A stretch of DNA of 64,000 nt from Campylorhamphus procurvoides (lineage: Eukaryota; Chordata; Aves; Passeriformes; Dendrocolaptidae), in contig WBMV01006452.1 of the NCBI GenBank assembly GCA_013396655.1, positions 814,411 through 878,410 on the forward strand. Direction: 5' to 3'. The position numbers were made by a program, and so were the translations under genes. Numbering within the stretch: the stretch's first letter is position 1; every line of letters starts with the position of its first letter. The notes beneath the pieces are model-generated. The model did not search any database. It saw only the letters and a list, made by a program, of their open reading frames with translations, and had not been told where the DNA came from. Shown here one piece after another: positions 47,901-60,828 of this stretch.

Positions 47901-50900
47901 TCTCTTGCAAGGGACAGGCTGCTGCTCCCTGACTCCTGCCCCGTTCCACTTTTCCTCCTGTTTGTGCACCTGGTTTGAATATTTCTTCCCAAAAGGCCGT
48001 TTCTACCTCTCAGCAGTTGAATGTGGTGTTTTACTTTGTTGTCCATCATCCCCAGCAGCAGCAGCAGAGGTTTGGGGGAACGCTGACCTGTGTGATGGAG
48101 GATCACCAAAACACTTATGCCTGTAGTGTGAGAGCTGTGTGAGCAGGGATTTTCCCAAAAGATCTGGGCAGCCATTAGGACCATGAAGGAGTTTTGTAAT
48201 AAACTAAATAGTTGTGCCATGCCCACTGTTTTTCAATTCAGGAAGGTTATGCAGCCTAGTAGTGGTAAAATATATTAAAGGTGAGGCTTGGGACTCAAAT
48301 TGCCCAAATGCTACTGGAAAAGAAAGAAATGCCGAATATGAAAGAAAATAATGCAGAAAATGTTCTGTGCTGCTAGGGGTGAAGGCAGCTATGGCTATGC
48401 AATATTTACCATCCAGGAAGCTCAGACCAAAGCTCCCTTTGAACTACTCACAGTAAAGAATAAACCCCAATGTAAGTACGTGCACGGGTGGAAATTCAAA
48501 GTGCATGAAAGGGCAAGCACTCCTCACTGTTTTATAGGTCCCCAGACTATCTAAATACTATTGAAGACACTTGAAAAAGAAAAAAAAGAAAAAAAAAAGA
48601 TGCAGATGACCAAATTCTGGGCTAACCCACAGAACTGAGGGGGACTTTCTCTTGGGACATACAGTTTGTTTAAATAACACCAAATTATGGGCAACTGAGG
48701 CACAGGTAATAAGGTCTGGAAAGCACAGGCAGAACCAGGCTTGCTAAAATCAGCCTTGAAGTGTCACTCACAAATTGTCACCAAAGCACTGTGAGAGGAG
48801 TGCAGACAGGGCAACTTCTGCAGAGATACGAATGGCACTCATACTTCCAGGGGCTTTCAGAGGATATTTTGTCCCCATTTCCCTGTCTGAAAATGCACCT
48901 CTCCACGTAACACGAGAGATCTTCTCATTTTTAAATAACACAGCCACTCATGTAAAATATCCCCTCCACTGCTCTGTCAAGCAGCAGCAAGTGATGCTGT
49001 CTGGAAACACAGGCATTTTCTGGAAGTGTGGGTGTCTCCAGCTTTTCCATCCATGTCAGTGCAATGCAATTGAACTGCTGATCAATGAGAATTCCTTGTA
49101 ATATTGATGACAACACTGACCATGCATACATACATAAAAAAAACCCAATTCTTTGTTGTGCTGAATGCCATCACAAAGTCCACACGGGCCAGGTGGTCAC
49201 ACGGTCAGCACAACAGGAAAAAGCACTGTGGCTTCACCCCGAGGCCACCAGAACAGCAGAAAAGGTAGGGTCAAGTCCCACATCTGCCACCAGCCAGCCC
49301 AGCAACCCTGAGTCACTCCACTTCCTTTTCCCCCTCCACCACGGTCTGTTTAAATCTGAATCTCTGTGAGACAGCAAGGATCTTCCTTCAGTGGGTGTGC
49401 ACGGTTCCTGATGCTGTGGGACTCATGTCTCCACTGGACATCAAGGTACTGGGGTAAGAAACCAAGCAGGTGAGAAGCAGCACCTCTTCTGATTTCAGAG
49501 GTGACCTGTTTTAATCCGAGAGACCAAAACACACTTGGGAAATCATTCAACTTTGAGCATTACTTGCTGTCTCTGTTTCTCAGGATGAGCGAAGAGGCAG
49601 CCTGTGCTACCACGGTGGGGAATTTGGATTTTGCACATTGCTCTATTTCTTTGTCCCAGAGACCAGGTTGGGGGCCACCTTTTCCTGAAAGGTCTGTGAT
49701 CATGCCAGCTGCCTCTCACTTCTCATTTTTCTTGTAGAAAACAAACCGTAGGCCACGCAATGCCACACAACATTAAGGCACAGAGTCTCCTGAGCCCAGC
49801 GGGACCTCAACCACTGCCATTTGAGTAGCAGACAGACACCAGAAACATCTGAAGAGCTACTGGGGCGTGTGGTGGCCACTCCACATCCGACACCTGTGAC
49901 ATGGGGCCCAGTGGAAAGCCCCGTGGCCAGATCAAAAGCAGGGCCATCAGTCCCAGCAGCAGCTCTGCTGACATGCCTGTCCCAGCACAGAGGGGACAGC
50001 TCTCAGGGACAAAACACTCCAAGCACAAACATCTCCCTGTCCCACAGGGCAAGGTGTGCCAAGGCAGGGCAAACTGCCCCACAGCTCAGCACCAGGGCAC
50101 GACCCACCAAGCTGCTGCCTGTGCCTGGGGACAGCTGAGCCCCAGCCTGGCCAGGGTGCTCCCACGTCCTGGAAGGAGCTCCTTCCTCCTGCACTTCATA
50201 TCACCCATCTTTAGGTAGCACCACCACTGCCCTCAGTGCATTTGCAAGGCCCCAGCACAGCTAAATTGCTGTTTTACACTTCACATGAGTGGGCCATGAG
50301 GAAGCCCCACTTCTCCTTCGTGTGCTGGTCACTTGATACCTGTTTCTGCCTCCCAGACAGATCGGTGCTGCCTGACGTGGCCGTCACTGCGGATGTGAGC
50401 AGGGCGTGTGTTCAGCTTCTCATCTGAAAGATTTGCATGAGGAGCTGGTTTCCTCTGCCCCCACTGGGGACAGCACTATCTTTCTCTCACTTCTCTATTT
50501 TATCATGATCTACACAAGTAAGTTCAAAAGGGCAGGATGAGGGTCTGACATCCTGATGCTTTGACTCACCCCCGTGAAAAGTTATTGGTGTCAGGATGGC
50601 TAAAGCTGCTCATTTCTCCCCCCCAGCCCCTTTAATTTCTGTTCCTTTGCCACACTTAATGACAAACAATAATGAGCCTTTACAGTCCCTTGCTAACTAC
50701 TTTATATATCACACTCACAGGGAAACATATATATGGCTATACAAACATATACAGCCAAACATGCCATTTATCAGCTAACTTGTAAAAAAAATTGATAAAT
50801 CTACTCTGAAGATACGTGTAGGTTGTGGCCTTCCACCTTACTGGCTTTAAAAAAGCTAGCAATGATGGATATTGCAATAGTTTTTACCAGATTAACATAA

Positions 50901-51440
50901 AGGCTTTAGTGGGTTGGATTGTTTTCTTTCTTTTTGTTTTGTGCCAAAGACCATGGTTTGCACTCTGCAATTTTTAGCCCAATAAGAGTTGTGTTATGCA
51001 CAGTACCTCAAATTCCCTACTCCCCAGCCCAGAGCAATCTGTCTGTGTATCACACCTCCAGTCCCCATGTCTGAGTACCTACAAAGGCAGTGCCAAATCA
51101 AATGCTGTGAACGCTGCTCTCCGTTCTCACTCACTAAAACTTTGTTGAATTTGCCTAGTTTTACACCTATTACAGCTCAAAGACTGTTTGCTTCTCCCCT
51201 GCAGGGTTGAAGATGCAGCAAAAGTAGCGGGGAAGGAAAATCTTCAGACCATCTCGCTGCTTTCTGTCTTTAAACTGCTGAACAGAAGGACTGAAGTTTC
51301 AAAGTTTTATTTTGCTCTGGGATTTTTTTTGATTTTTTTTTATGACTGGCTGCCACAACCAAAAATGCCTCATTCTGTATCAGCAGCTTTAGTCACACTG
51401 ATAATTCAGATTTCCAGGCAAGATACTCGGAGCGAGTCTT
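47901..51440. other. noncoding stretch, nothing definite
   Basis: A purine tract lies at 48573-48601. Overlapping frames near 105 codons at 49807-50218 are typical GC-rich shadows. Short AT-rich patches at 50640-50960 are unremarkable. No gene. Confidence 0.45.
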
Positions 51441-52039
51441 CCTTATGGTTTTCCTCTAACAGCAAGAATTGAGATAATTTTAATCTAACAATTGAGTTCA
51501 TTCTCTCGTTTGAGTTTTCCTTTTCCCCAAGTGGCAGGAGAAAAAGAAAAAAAAAATAAAAAGAAAAAAACCCCACAATTTTTATGGCATGGAAAATGCC
51601 TGAGGGGAATGAACTAAATTCAGCACTAACTTGCAAAGGCAGATTTTAAAGTTGCAAAATCAGAGCTCAATTTGGCCCAATATTCTGTTTCAGCGTTTGG
51701 CTCAGTGGAGAAACCAGGACGTGTTTTTTCCTGCCCGGGAATTGTTGTTAAAATGAAAAATGAGTTTTCATAGACAGGGAAGTATCATTGCTGGGAGCAA
51801 GCATGAACAATGCTAAACCTCGGCCATGCGTAAACGCCAAGAAGTGGCCAAAAAAGCTCTTTTCTGAGAGAGCTGGCAATCCCTGTTTTGGAAAGTTGCG
51901 CCATCCCCCACGCCAACTCGCTCTACCAGCGCCGTCTGTGGAAATTGCTCTCCTTGAAACAACATCTACCTAATTTGTAGCGGTTAATAACCAACAGCGG
52001 ATAATTTTAAATCGCAGCCACACTTTGCTGGTTCCTGCT
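51441..52039. promoter_or_regulatory. candidate conserved noncoding block
   Basis: After an A-rich tract (51539-51570), the part at about 51730-52039 is non-repetitive and keeps CpGs at 51822-51834, 51899, 51911, 51918, 51930-51933, 51981, 51998 and 52013. GGTTAATAACC at 51982-51992 is a perfect inverted repeat around one base. It leads directly into the CpG-rich patch to the right. Confidence 0.4.
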
Positions 52040-52260
52040 TTTAATTAAGCCTGAGTGGTACCGAGGCGGGAAGCGGGGATTGGATGGGTGGGATGCGGGA
52101 GCCGCAGCCCGCGGTGAGCGGGGCCGGTGGTGGCAGCGTCACCCCGTGTGTGCTGGCACGGGCACGCCTGGCAGGACCCCCAGACACTTCTCCTAAGTGT
52201 GCATGTTAATCCAGAGCCCTGCCAATCAGGGATTGTTGCTATGGTAATGGTGGGCCTAAG
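52040..52260. promoter_or_regulatory. CpG-rich patch with CCAAT box and RFX X-box, possible promoter
   Basis: About 13 CpGs by eye lie in 52060-52170. To the right are an inverted repeat ACACTT-5 nt-AAGTGT (52184-52200, NKX2-like half-sites) and an NF-Y word CCAATCAG (52222-52229). GTTGCTATGGTAAT (52235-52248) is one base off the palindromic RFX X-box GTTGCYATGGYAAC. CpG island, CCAAT and X-box together are a classic arrangement of TATA-less promoters, including ciliary genes. No first exon is recognisable: the frame starting with ATGATGG near 52377 is only 64 codons and unfamiliar. It could instead be an enhancer. Confidence 0.4.
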
Positions 52261-55200
52261 CTAATCAAGAGCCACTCGCCCTTCTCTCAAGTAGGGGTGG
52301 AGAAGGCTGTGGTCAGAATCCAGCCACAGACCAGCTCCAGACCAAGGGAGCAGGACAGGCACGTGATAGGGAGTCAATGATGGATTACAAATGTGTCTTA
52401 ATTAATGAGATGCTTAAAATTACTGCTTTTCCTTGCACCATAACTGGCATACAAGTGGCAGGAGGGCTGGAGCAAACAGCTACCACCTCCTTGCCCCTGC
52501 CAATGCAAGCCCTACACATCGTCCATCAACACCCAGAAACAAAAAGTGCCCTGCGTTACGGGGCATCCTGAATGTGCTGTGCAATGGCAGCTTGGACATC
52601 ATGCAGGCTTTAAAGCAAAGATTTCCATGGGCCTAAAGCAGATCTGTGCCCCTTACGAATTCCAGGGAATTCCAGAGCAGCTGGGACCGAAGGTCCGTGG
52701 CCATCAGAGCTCCGTCTCGCAGGAGGCGGCTCAGTTTTGGCGTGCAGAGTCTCCAGGCGATTCTCTATCTGCTTCTGAATTTGTTTTGCAATTGCAGTAT
52801 GTCTCTGTCCATGTGCCATTAAGAGCTCAATTCTTTTATTCGCCACCCCCCCCGCCTTTTTAAAACATCATGTTTATGCAAGTGGACAGGAGGCTCTCAT
52901 ATCTGGGTCACACGTTTGCTGGAGGTCATTGAAAGGCTACAAAATGGAGCATGCCTAATTCTGCTATTTCAGAAGTTTTCTCACATGTTCTCAAGACAAT
53001 TATGCCTATTAAAGGAGTTCATTAAATTTCAGAAATCCTTTGAAATTATGACATACCAAAAAAGTATGCTGAACTCCTTCCATTCCTTCTCTAACACCTC
53101 TTACCAAGGCTCTAATCCGAGGAGGTCCTGAGCACTGGAGCTTGGCTGCCCTTGATGTGGGCAGCATATTGAGCATGTCCTGTCTCCACTGCAAGCCAAA
53201 TAAACTAAGTAAATAAAACAGAGCACCGAGGTCCATTAAGTGACCTTTTGCAGCATCCCTGTCATTGGCCCAAGCACTGCTCTACCAAGAATAATTTAGA
53301 GACATTGGATAAATGTCACTGATGCTTTTTAAGAACTGCAGGGTTTGAGACAGGATGGGACATGCAAGGCTTGTCCAGGATGGAGAACTGGCTCAGTACT
53401 GAGCTGCAAACATCAGGGGTGCAGGAGGAAAGCAAAGGCAGACTCCATGTGTCCCTGTCAACCTCTCTGAGCCACCCTGGAGACTGCGAGGTGGGACATC
53501 CTGGTCTCTGCCCTCCTGAAGGAGCACAGGGACTAGAGGACATTTTTTAGGCTAAGCCACACGTGTATAAAGAGGGCACAACCAGGCCATTCTGTTGGGA
53601 AGTAGCTTTTCCCACAATTAAATGTCTTAATGCTCAAAAGTGCTGAGCATCAGTAGCTGCCTCACAAGTAAACAGGAGCTGTGGGTGTCCATTTGTTGCA
53701 ATCACATCCCACAAACCCTGAGGTGCCACATGCTAATACTGTGGATGAACACTTCCTTGTAAGGAGCACTACAATGCATGAAAACAAAAGTTAATAGTTC
53801 ATTGTTGTACTATTAGTAATACACAGACATCAGGTCACGGTTTGGCAAAAAAAAAAAAAGAGTCTTGTTTGGGGTATCATGCCTCTGAGCAGCACTGTCA
53901 CTTCTGGGGAACCCTATGTATCCTTGGTAGCAATTTGGAAATTAAAATGTACACAAGCTGAGAGCTCATTAGGAAGTGTTTCCTTTTGGTGGGTAAGAGA
54001 GCATTTATCATTGTTGGCCCAGACCAACAATCAGCTTTGGACAGAAGCCACCTTTACTAATGAATGGGAGGGAACAGTTTTTAATCTCTCCAAGATCTCT
54101 TATCAATTGATTTTGGATGATGTATGGTAGGCTTTGTTCTCCAAGAATTACAATACTGCTCAAGTGCCAGCAGAGGCCCAATATTTTTTTTGTATGTCTT
54201 TGTCTCCTGACACTGAGCCATTTGGTCCTGACACCACAGCCATCTCCCTGCAGACTCTCTGCTATTGTCCCACATCATCCCTGTCTCCCCGGACTTGCAT
54301 TGTCCTGCCTTCCCTGTGATCACACGAACTCAGATTTAAACAAACAAGGAGAGCAGAACAAACCAGCTGATACTTTTGACTAATTTTAGCCACAAAATAC
54401 TAAAGCAACTCCGTGCCTGCTGACACTGTGAGAACTGACTCTCCTGAGAGTCCCGTCAAGCCCTCGAGCACTACCTGTGTCCGAAGGTGGCCAGGAGACA
54501 TTATACTGGCACAGAAGAGAGCCTTTGATCAGGCCCTCAGGAAAAGCTTCCTCTGTCTCCCTGAAGTGTAACTTTAGACCAGGCTCTACCAAGGCCACTT
54601 CACTCTTTTGTGCATCCCCTTGAGTTCCCTGGTGAATGAGCTGAAACCTGCTCTGTTTCCTTTACAAGGTGGCATGTGTCAAGGATCCCTGCGATCACTT
54701 TTATTGCTTGCTTTATCTAAAGAGCTCCTTGCAGGAGCCTGGGGTGTCAGCAGTCATGAAAAGAGCATAGCTGGAATAGAACACTATTTTATACCCTCCA
54801 GGTCACATAATTAACTGAGTCCCATTAGTGGCTTGATTCTCAGGCCTGGATCCAAGCAATAGCAAAGAGGTGTCAGCTCTCCCTCAGGAAAGGGGGAACA
54901 CCAGTCTCCTCATGGGACTCACTCATGTGCTGGAGAAGGCAGGAGAAACAGAGTGAAGCAGCACACTTGGCTCTGTCTACCACCCTTTTGAGCCTCACTC
55001 TCATTGGGAAGCTGCTGGAAGTCTGGTGGCTCTGCCCTGGGTGTTCAGAAGGGCAGCAGTGGGCTGCTAAACCCTCCCAAATTTCTCACATCACTCCAGC
55101 AAGGACATAATCTGGCTCCTTCATAAGTCAGGAGGAATTTTGTAATCACTGCCATTGGGCAGATCCTTAGTCCTTGAACCTGCTCTACCAGCTTTCACAG

Positions 55201-55470
55201 GATCACCAAGGATGTGGTTCCAGGTGAAAGCAAGGAAGGGAGAGCAGCAAAATGGGACAAGAAAGAGAAATTGAACATTTTCTTTTGGTCAGCTGCTTCA
55301 GGATCTGAGCCTGGTATAGGAGGAAGGACCATAGTGACCCTTCTAAGGGAAATCCCCTCAGCTCCTATAGATAAATACACACATGGAGTGGATCCTCTGC
55401 TCCCATACCTGGATTTCCACATCTCCTCATTATAATCAGCTCCAGGAGAATAATGTCATATGAGATGTCA
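52261..55470. other. noncoding stretch, nothing definite
   Basis: A C run lies at 52846-52854 and an A run at 53847-53859. Frames up to 105 codons are unrecognisable. The AT-rich patch at 52920-53060 is ordinary. No gene. Confidence 0.45.
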
Positions 55471-56260
55471 AAGACAAGAAGCAACATGCTCGAAGAGTGC
55501 CACTTGGAAATAAAGCCCTGCTTTTATTGGGTAGCTGATCTGCTAAAAGCAGTTATTTGAAATATCTGCAGATCGCTGGGATCCATGAATAATTGCTATC
55601 TGCACATCTCAAATTCTTTACAGTTTTGCTGGTACATAGCTATGCATGCCTATAAATAGTAGAGCAATGTCGCTCACTGCATAATACAGTCTCTGTGTTT
55701 TTACAACTCATCATGAACTTCTATGTAATTTATTTTTTATTGAAGAATTCCAATTAATGGCTTCCTGGTGATTTTAAAGCCTCAAATTATCAGTCTCTGA
55801 AAACAAAGCAGAGAACATAATTATCATAAACCGAGAATTTTTCATTTTGAAGCTTATCTGTTTGTGCTAAGTATCTTGTCTGTAAGTAATTAGTGCCTTT
55901 ATTTTTTTTCAGTAAAAATAATGACCATTCTATGCTGCACATCCAAATTTTGTTAACTGCTAGATGTACTGTATACATTATATTTGAAAATGCACCACCT
56001 TGGACCAGCTTTAAAGTATTTCATCAAATGATAATGGCAACAACAAAATACATCTGTTTTTCGGAATAAATTATGTGACATATTAAAAAAGAAAAAAAAG
56101 CTATAATATCTTTTTCTCTTCTAAGCACAAAAACCTTTCAAAAATGTCTACTTATTTATTACCATGGTGGCACAGGATGATGGTTAGCTGCTTTTAGGCT
56201 ATTTATAATTCCCAACTGCTGATCAGAACTGATCAGATGATGGTATAGATATACAGAGCA
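55471..56260. promoter_or_regulatory. candidate conserved noncoding block with MEF2-like sites
   Basis: Long AT-rich, non-repetitive block. CTATAAATAG (55650-55659) and CTATTTATAA (56199-56208) both fit the MEF2 consensus YTAWWWWTAR. ATGCATGC and GAATAATTGC words lie nearby. Single motifs of this kind are expected by chance in AT-rich DNA, so texture carries the call. Confidence 0.35.
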
Positions 56261-57640
56261 GCCTTTACATGGATATTTGTCTTTGCTTAGCACGTGCAGG
56301 AGCTCAAAGGCAGGAGCAAACCAAACCAAGACTGGAAGTCGAGGCAGGGAACAGGAGGGATCTCAGCACCCTCTCCCAAGCACTCTGAGGAAGGAATTTA
56401 AACCCAGAGGGTGATACAGTGAGATCCTGCTCGGGTACCTGGGGAAGTGGAGGGGATGGGGAGGGTGTGTATTTACAACCCCTCCAGTGCCCAGGGCAGA
56501 TTGTGCCACCGATGTTTTCATGATGCACAGAACTTTACAGGAGTCTCCTACATAGTCTCTGTTAGCTGCTCAGTGTCTGTGTTTGCAGGTGGAATGGCTT
56601 TTCCCAACTCTAACCCAGAGAGTGAGGGCTTGTCCTGCCTGTCACTATTTAATTGTTGCACAGCCCTCTGAGCACTTTCTGTACTGTGCAGGCCCCCCAG
56701 ACACATCAAAAGTCCTCCACAGCAAGGATGGAGGGAAGACCTTGGCACAGATCTCTGGTCCCACATTTGCTCTGCACATCCAGAGCATCCTCTAAACACT
56801 CACAGAGGAGGGGTGGGGGGCCCAGCCCTAAACCAGAGCGAGCACGCCATGCACCAGCCTCACTCAACATTAGCACAAGTCTAACACACAGAGCTCTGCT
56901 TTATTTCCCTGTCTTGTACTGTAATGCCTTTTCTATTGTGGCATCAAGCAAAGAAATCACATAGTCAATAATCCAGTAGCAATGCACGTTGGATAAAGCA
57001 AGGAGGAATGAATTAGGAAGGCAATGAGGGTCCTTCCCTACAAGAGTACGTTGCTGGTGATCTGTGGACTCTCCTCAAATACAAGCTCATTTCCAGGTTG
57101 CCCCAGACTGTTAATCAAATAGCACTTCCAGCCTAAGATAAGCTGGTCTCTCTCAGACACTGCACCCTCTCCACTGCCTGCAAACAGGTATGAAGCAACT
57201 CCTTGCTTTCACTTTTATAAGGAATCCTGCTGATTGTAGAAATTCCTAAAGAGAGTGAATTTTAAAATGAACCCAAGGTAAAATACTAACTCCATAATGT
57301 TAAACCATAAATAAACATGCCGTAAAAATCTCGAGTCAAGTTACAGTACCATCAGCTCCCCTCACTGGCTGGCTCCTCACTCTGTGCACCATCCCCGCTT
57401 CTTACATGGGTTGGATGGAGAACGTCCCTCGACACCTGAGGGGGGTTTGAAGTCCCTTCCCAGCCTGACCACGGCACAGATCAGAGCTGATGACTGCCCA
57501 GCCCCAGCTCACACCTCCTGCATCCTTGACCCAAGATCCCCGGCTTCACTTCAGAGTTCCCTCTCATTCTGGCAGCCATCCAGGCCAGCTGCTAAAACAA
57601 ATAAATCTTTTCTTTTCTCCCCCTGCGAGCCCTGACGTTC
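56261..57640. other. GC-moderate noncoding stretch
   Basis: Overlapping frames of 70-103 codons. GGGTTGGATGG near 57408 and CCCTTCCCAGCCTGACC at 57453-57469 faintly resemble CR1 3'-end words, too diverged to call. No gene. Confidence 0.4.
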
Positions 57641-58010
57641 TCCTGCTGGAGAAAGGTAGCAATAGCGGTGGTGTCTCTTGGCTTCTCTCCTGACTGTGTG
57701 ATCCAGCCCGAGCCACCTCTCCCCACGTCTCCAGACCGCATTCCCAGGCTGCAGAATGAAGGGGAGCCGCGCAGCCGCTCGCCCTCCGCCTTGCAGTCTC
57801 TTTGCTTCCAGGCACTAAGTAAATGTCAGCTTTTTTCACGGCGTTACATACATTGTTAATTTTAAAAAGAAATCCAATATCATTGTTTTTCATGCTAGCC
57901 GAGGCGATTCTGAAATTTAATAAAAATAGTGGAATTTTTCATTAATGGCAACCAGAGTTTAAGCTACCACTAGCTTTCCACAGTGGCAAGAGCTGATAAA
58001 GGGAGGTCAC
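57641..58010. promoter_or_regulatory. candidate conserved noncoding block
   Basis: A CpG-enriched left part (57705-57790) passes into AT-rich, non-repetitive sequence with CATTGTTAATTTT, TTTAATAAAAATAG and CATTAATGG words. The same GC-rich/AT-rich pairing is seen at 15.4 and 52.1 kb. Function inferred. Confidence 0.35.
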
Positions 58011-60064
58011 CCTCATCTTGTTACATTACAACCGTCCTCGGTCACAACTTCAATGGCAAAGAATTCAAATGCAGTGCTTTTGTTTTACTCAATTAACAAA
58101 AAACCTGGCACACGGTATTGTATCCAAAGGGCCAATAAGTGCTTTGGGGAAAGGGCCACCCCAAGCACCAAAAAACATTAGACCCTACAATGTTTTCTGT
58201 CTGACAAAAACGCAAGGGCAAGGAAATTATGGGAAATACTTTTTCCTGGTCAGGTGTTTCTGTCATCCCAGATCTGGGAGGTAGGGACAAATTAGGGGTT
58301 ATGAGGGCAGGAATGTGGTTAAAGCATCCTGGAGACTCACCCTGCTGCCCTAAAGGGAATCCTTCACCAGTGGGTACCCAACTACATGACAGAGCAGAGC
58401 AGGGAGGTGCATCTCCCTTAGAGAAATTACTACACCATAATCTGTAGCATCTGAATATCTCAAGAATAGATACCAATTTGGACTTTACCTCCCCTGACTG
58501 CAGCTCTTTAGTCTGCCACCACCACATTAAGGATGAAAACTAAGGGGAAGAATGTGAAAAAAATATTTTGCTCTTAAAGTATATTTTCTTTATGGCTGTT
58601 ACTGGAAAAAACCCTTCTACATTAAAACTATGCTGCACGGCGTTTGTTCTTTCCACTCTGTTGTTGCAAAAGGGCTCCCCAGGTCTCACCCATATCTGAG
58701 GCCAAAGTAAGTAAGGCCCTTCCTCTCCCCCAGCTCTTCCATTACTGAATCAGCAGTTTATCATCCCTTGTCCCAAGGCCACCGCTGAGTGGCCACCTTA
58801 CAGCGCGTTAGCAGTCAGCAGAAAAATGGGGAAAGTCAGCCAGTGGCCACCCATGCTCGGAGCAGCACCAGCCAGACACTCATGTGTGTCCCAGCCAGGT
58901 CATCCAGCAATCAAGCAAATGCTTTTCCTCAGCCTCTTTGTCAGTGCACGGCCAGATAAATGCAAAAAGCAAGAACAGTATCAGCTCTCTCCACAAGGAT
59001 GACATCCCATGGACATTTGCAGTCCCTTTTACGCATGAGGATCCACATAACTGCTTCTGGGGTTGGTATGGAGAGCAGAGGGCAAACAACCCTCCCTCGT
59101 GAACTCCCAAAGAGCCTGCCCAGCTCCAAGGTCACACACACTTTTATTTTGGCACCTGTATCTTCCCATCAGCAAAACCTTCATTTAACAAGAAAACTAT
59201 GCCTTTTTTCCCCCCTCTCCTTTGCTTCTGAGTGTGGCCTCTTGACGTTCAGAAGCCAAAGAGATCCCAGAATCCACTTCCTCTGAGCAAGAACACAGAC
59301 TGAAGTTTAGCCTCAGGTTCTGCCTCTGCCAGCACTGCACTCTGATATTAGGAAATATCAGAGATTACAGGGAAACCGAGAGCAGCACTTCTGTGGGAAG
59401 ACTGAAAAATATGAATGGCTCTTTGCAGAACGGCCCTTTCTTTCTGCAGACTTGCATTTCTAAGTTAAATTTGTCACATTTTTCCAGCCTGTCACTGCAA
59501 GCAAGGAACTTCCAGCAGCAAGAAATTCACTGGGTTTTCCCAAAGATTCCCTAAACAGTCAGTGCTTCTCTCCCAGGGCATCACTGGTGTGGTTCGGGGC
59601 AGGGTTTCCAGGCTGGCACACGGCACTTTGTGCTGGATTGTGCCAGAAATCACAGGAAACTTTGGAGCTGGAAATGGAAATTTGCAGTAATATGTGATAA
59701 TGAGGAAGACGGCTCTTGTCTCTGCTGCAGAAGCCTGACCTTTTAACAGAGCAAATGTCAGGGAGAGATACACAAATGTGTTTAGACCAATATCAGTTGC
59801 CTCTCTGCAGGGGGGTGCTCGTGCAGGCACATGTACAGCAAGGGATTTGCTGCCCCTGTACATGCAGAAGGGGTACAGGGCTGCAGGCCACCCTTGGAGG
59901 GGGCATCCCTGGAAGTGCTGCCACTGGGTGTGAGGGGGCAGATCCTTTCACAGCACAACGTGGGTCTTACCTATCCCAGATTCGGTGTATCCTCACCTCA
60001 CACCTTTGCACTGATCTGATTTTCCTTCTCCATTTGCTTCACCCTAAAACGATTTGGTTTTCAG
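58011..60064. other. noncoding stretch, nothing definite
   Basis: Frames up to 144 codons (58093-58527 minus) are unrecognisable and overlapped. A short AT-rich patch at 58550-58640 is unremarkable. No gene. Confidence 0.45.
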
Positions 60065-60291
60065 AGGTGCAAGAAAGGACTGAAATGGCAAATGGGTCTG
60101 TGAGAGATGAATCAAGCTATGAACCAGAGCCAAAAGCCAGAAGGGCAGCTGGCTTGGGCAGGGATGTAAAGATCATCTACCCATGTGGAATATCTGGGAA
60201 TCTGCACATACTCTTCTCAAATGGGACTTTAGTACTGTTTTCCCTGTCAATTAAGGAAGAGCTACCACTATTCTGGAAAAAAATAAATTAA
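60065..60291 (+). CDS. weak candidate terminal exon, product unrecognised
   Basis: A pyrimidine-rich region (60020-60050) leads to GATTTGGTTTTCAG with AG at 60063-60064. From 60065 the frame is open for 75 codons to TAA at 60289-60291, entering in phase 1. The translation includes DVKIIYPCGISGNLHILFSN and is more protein-like than the upstream part of the same frame. AATAAA at 60282-60287 overlaps the end. I do not recognise a family, and no upstream exon was found. It may equally be chance. Confidence 0.15.
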
Positions 60292-60828
60292 AACCCCATT
60301 TCTTACTCTTCCCACCATAAGATGGGGACACCTGACACAGTAACAATACAGAGCAGACCTGTGTGATCCCAAGTATCCATCCACTTCTTCTCAGTCCCAG
60401 GAAGTCTCACAGGACACATTCCCAAAAACCCACATATTGCCCCCAAGCAAGCCCTTGAATCTAATCAAGTCAAACGCATCCACCCCCTTTCCTAAGCAGA
60501 GCTGCACCTCCAAAAGGGAGCTGGCCCCTTAGCACGAGGTCATCAGGCCAGTATGTTCAACCAGTACAACCAACATCCTGCTGGCCCAGACTGGAGGACA
60601 CCAGGCACCTTCTGGCGCTGGATTTGTCTGATTTCCCATGTAGGAGGGTGCACACAGAGTCAGAACCCTGCAGCTCCTTTTGAGCAATGCCACAGCAAGG
60701 CAAGAACATTGGTACCTACAATACAAACATTGGAAAACGTGGGACTCCAGTGCCCAAAAACTCACCCAGCAGCAACAGAGCTCCCACCACTGCATTTCTG
60801 GTGGCGGGGAGGAGAGCCAGCGTAACAC

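Noticed and set aside
57408..57470. Possible second CR1 tail
   Set aside because: Only scattered words resemble CR1. Order and spacing are poor and no terminal repeat follows.
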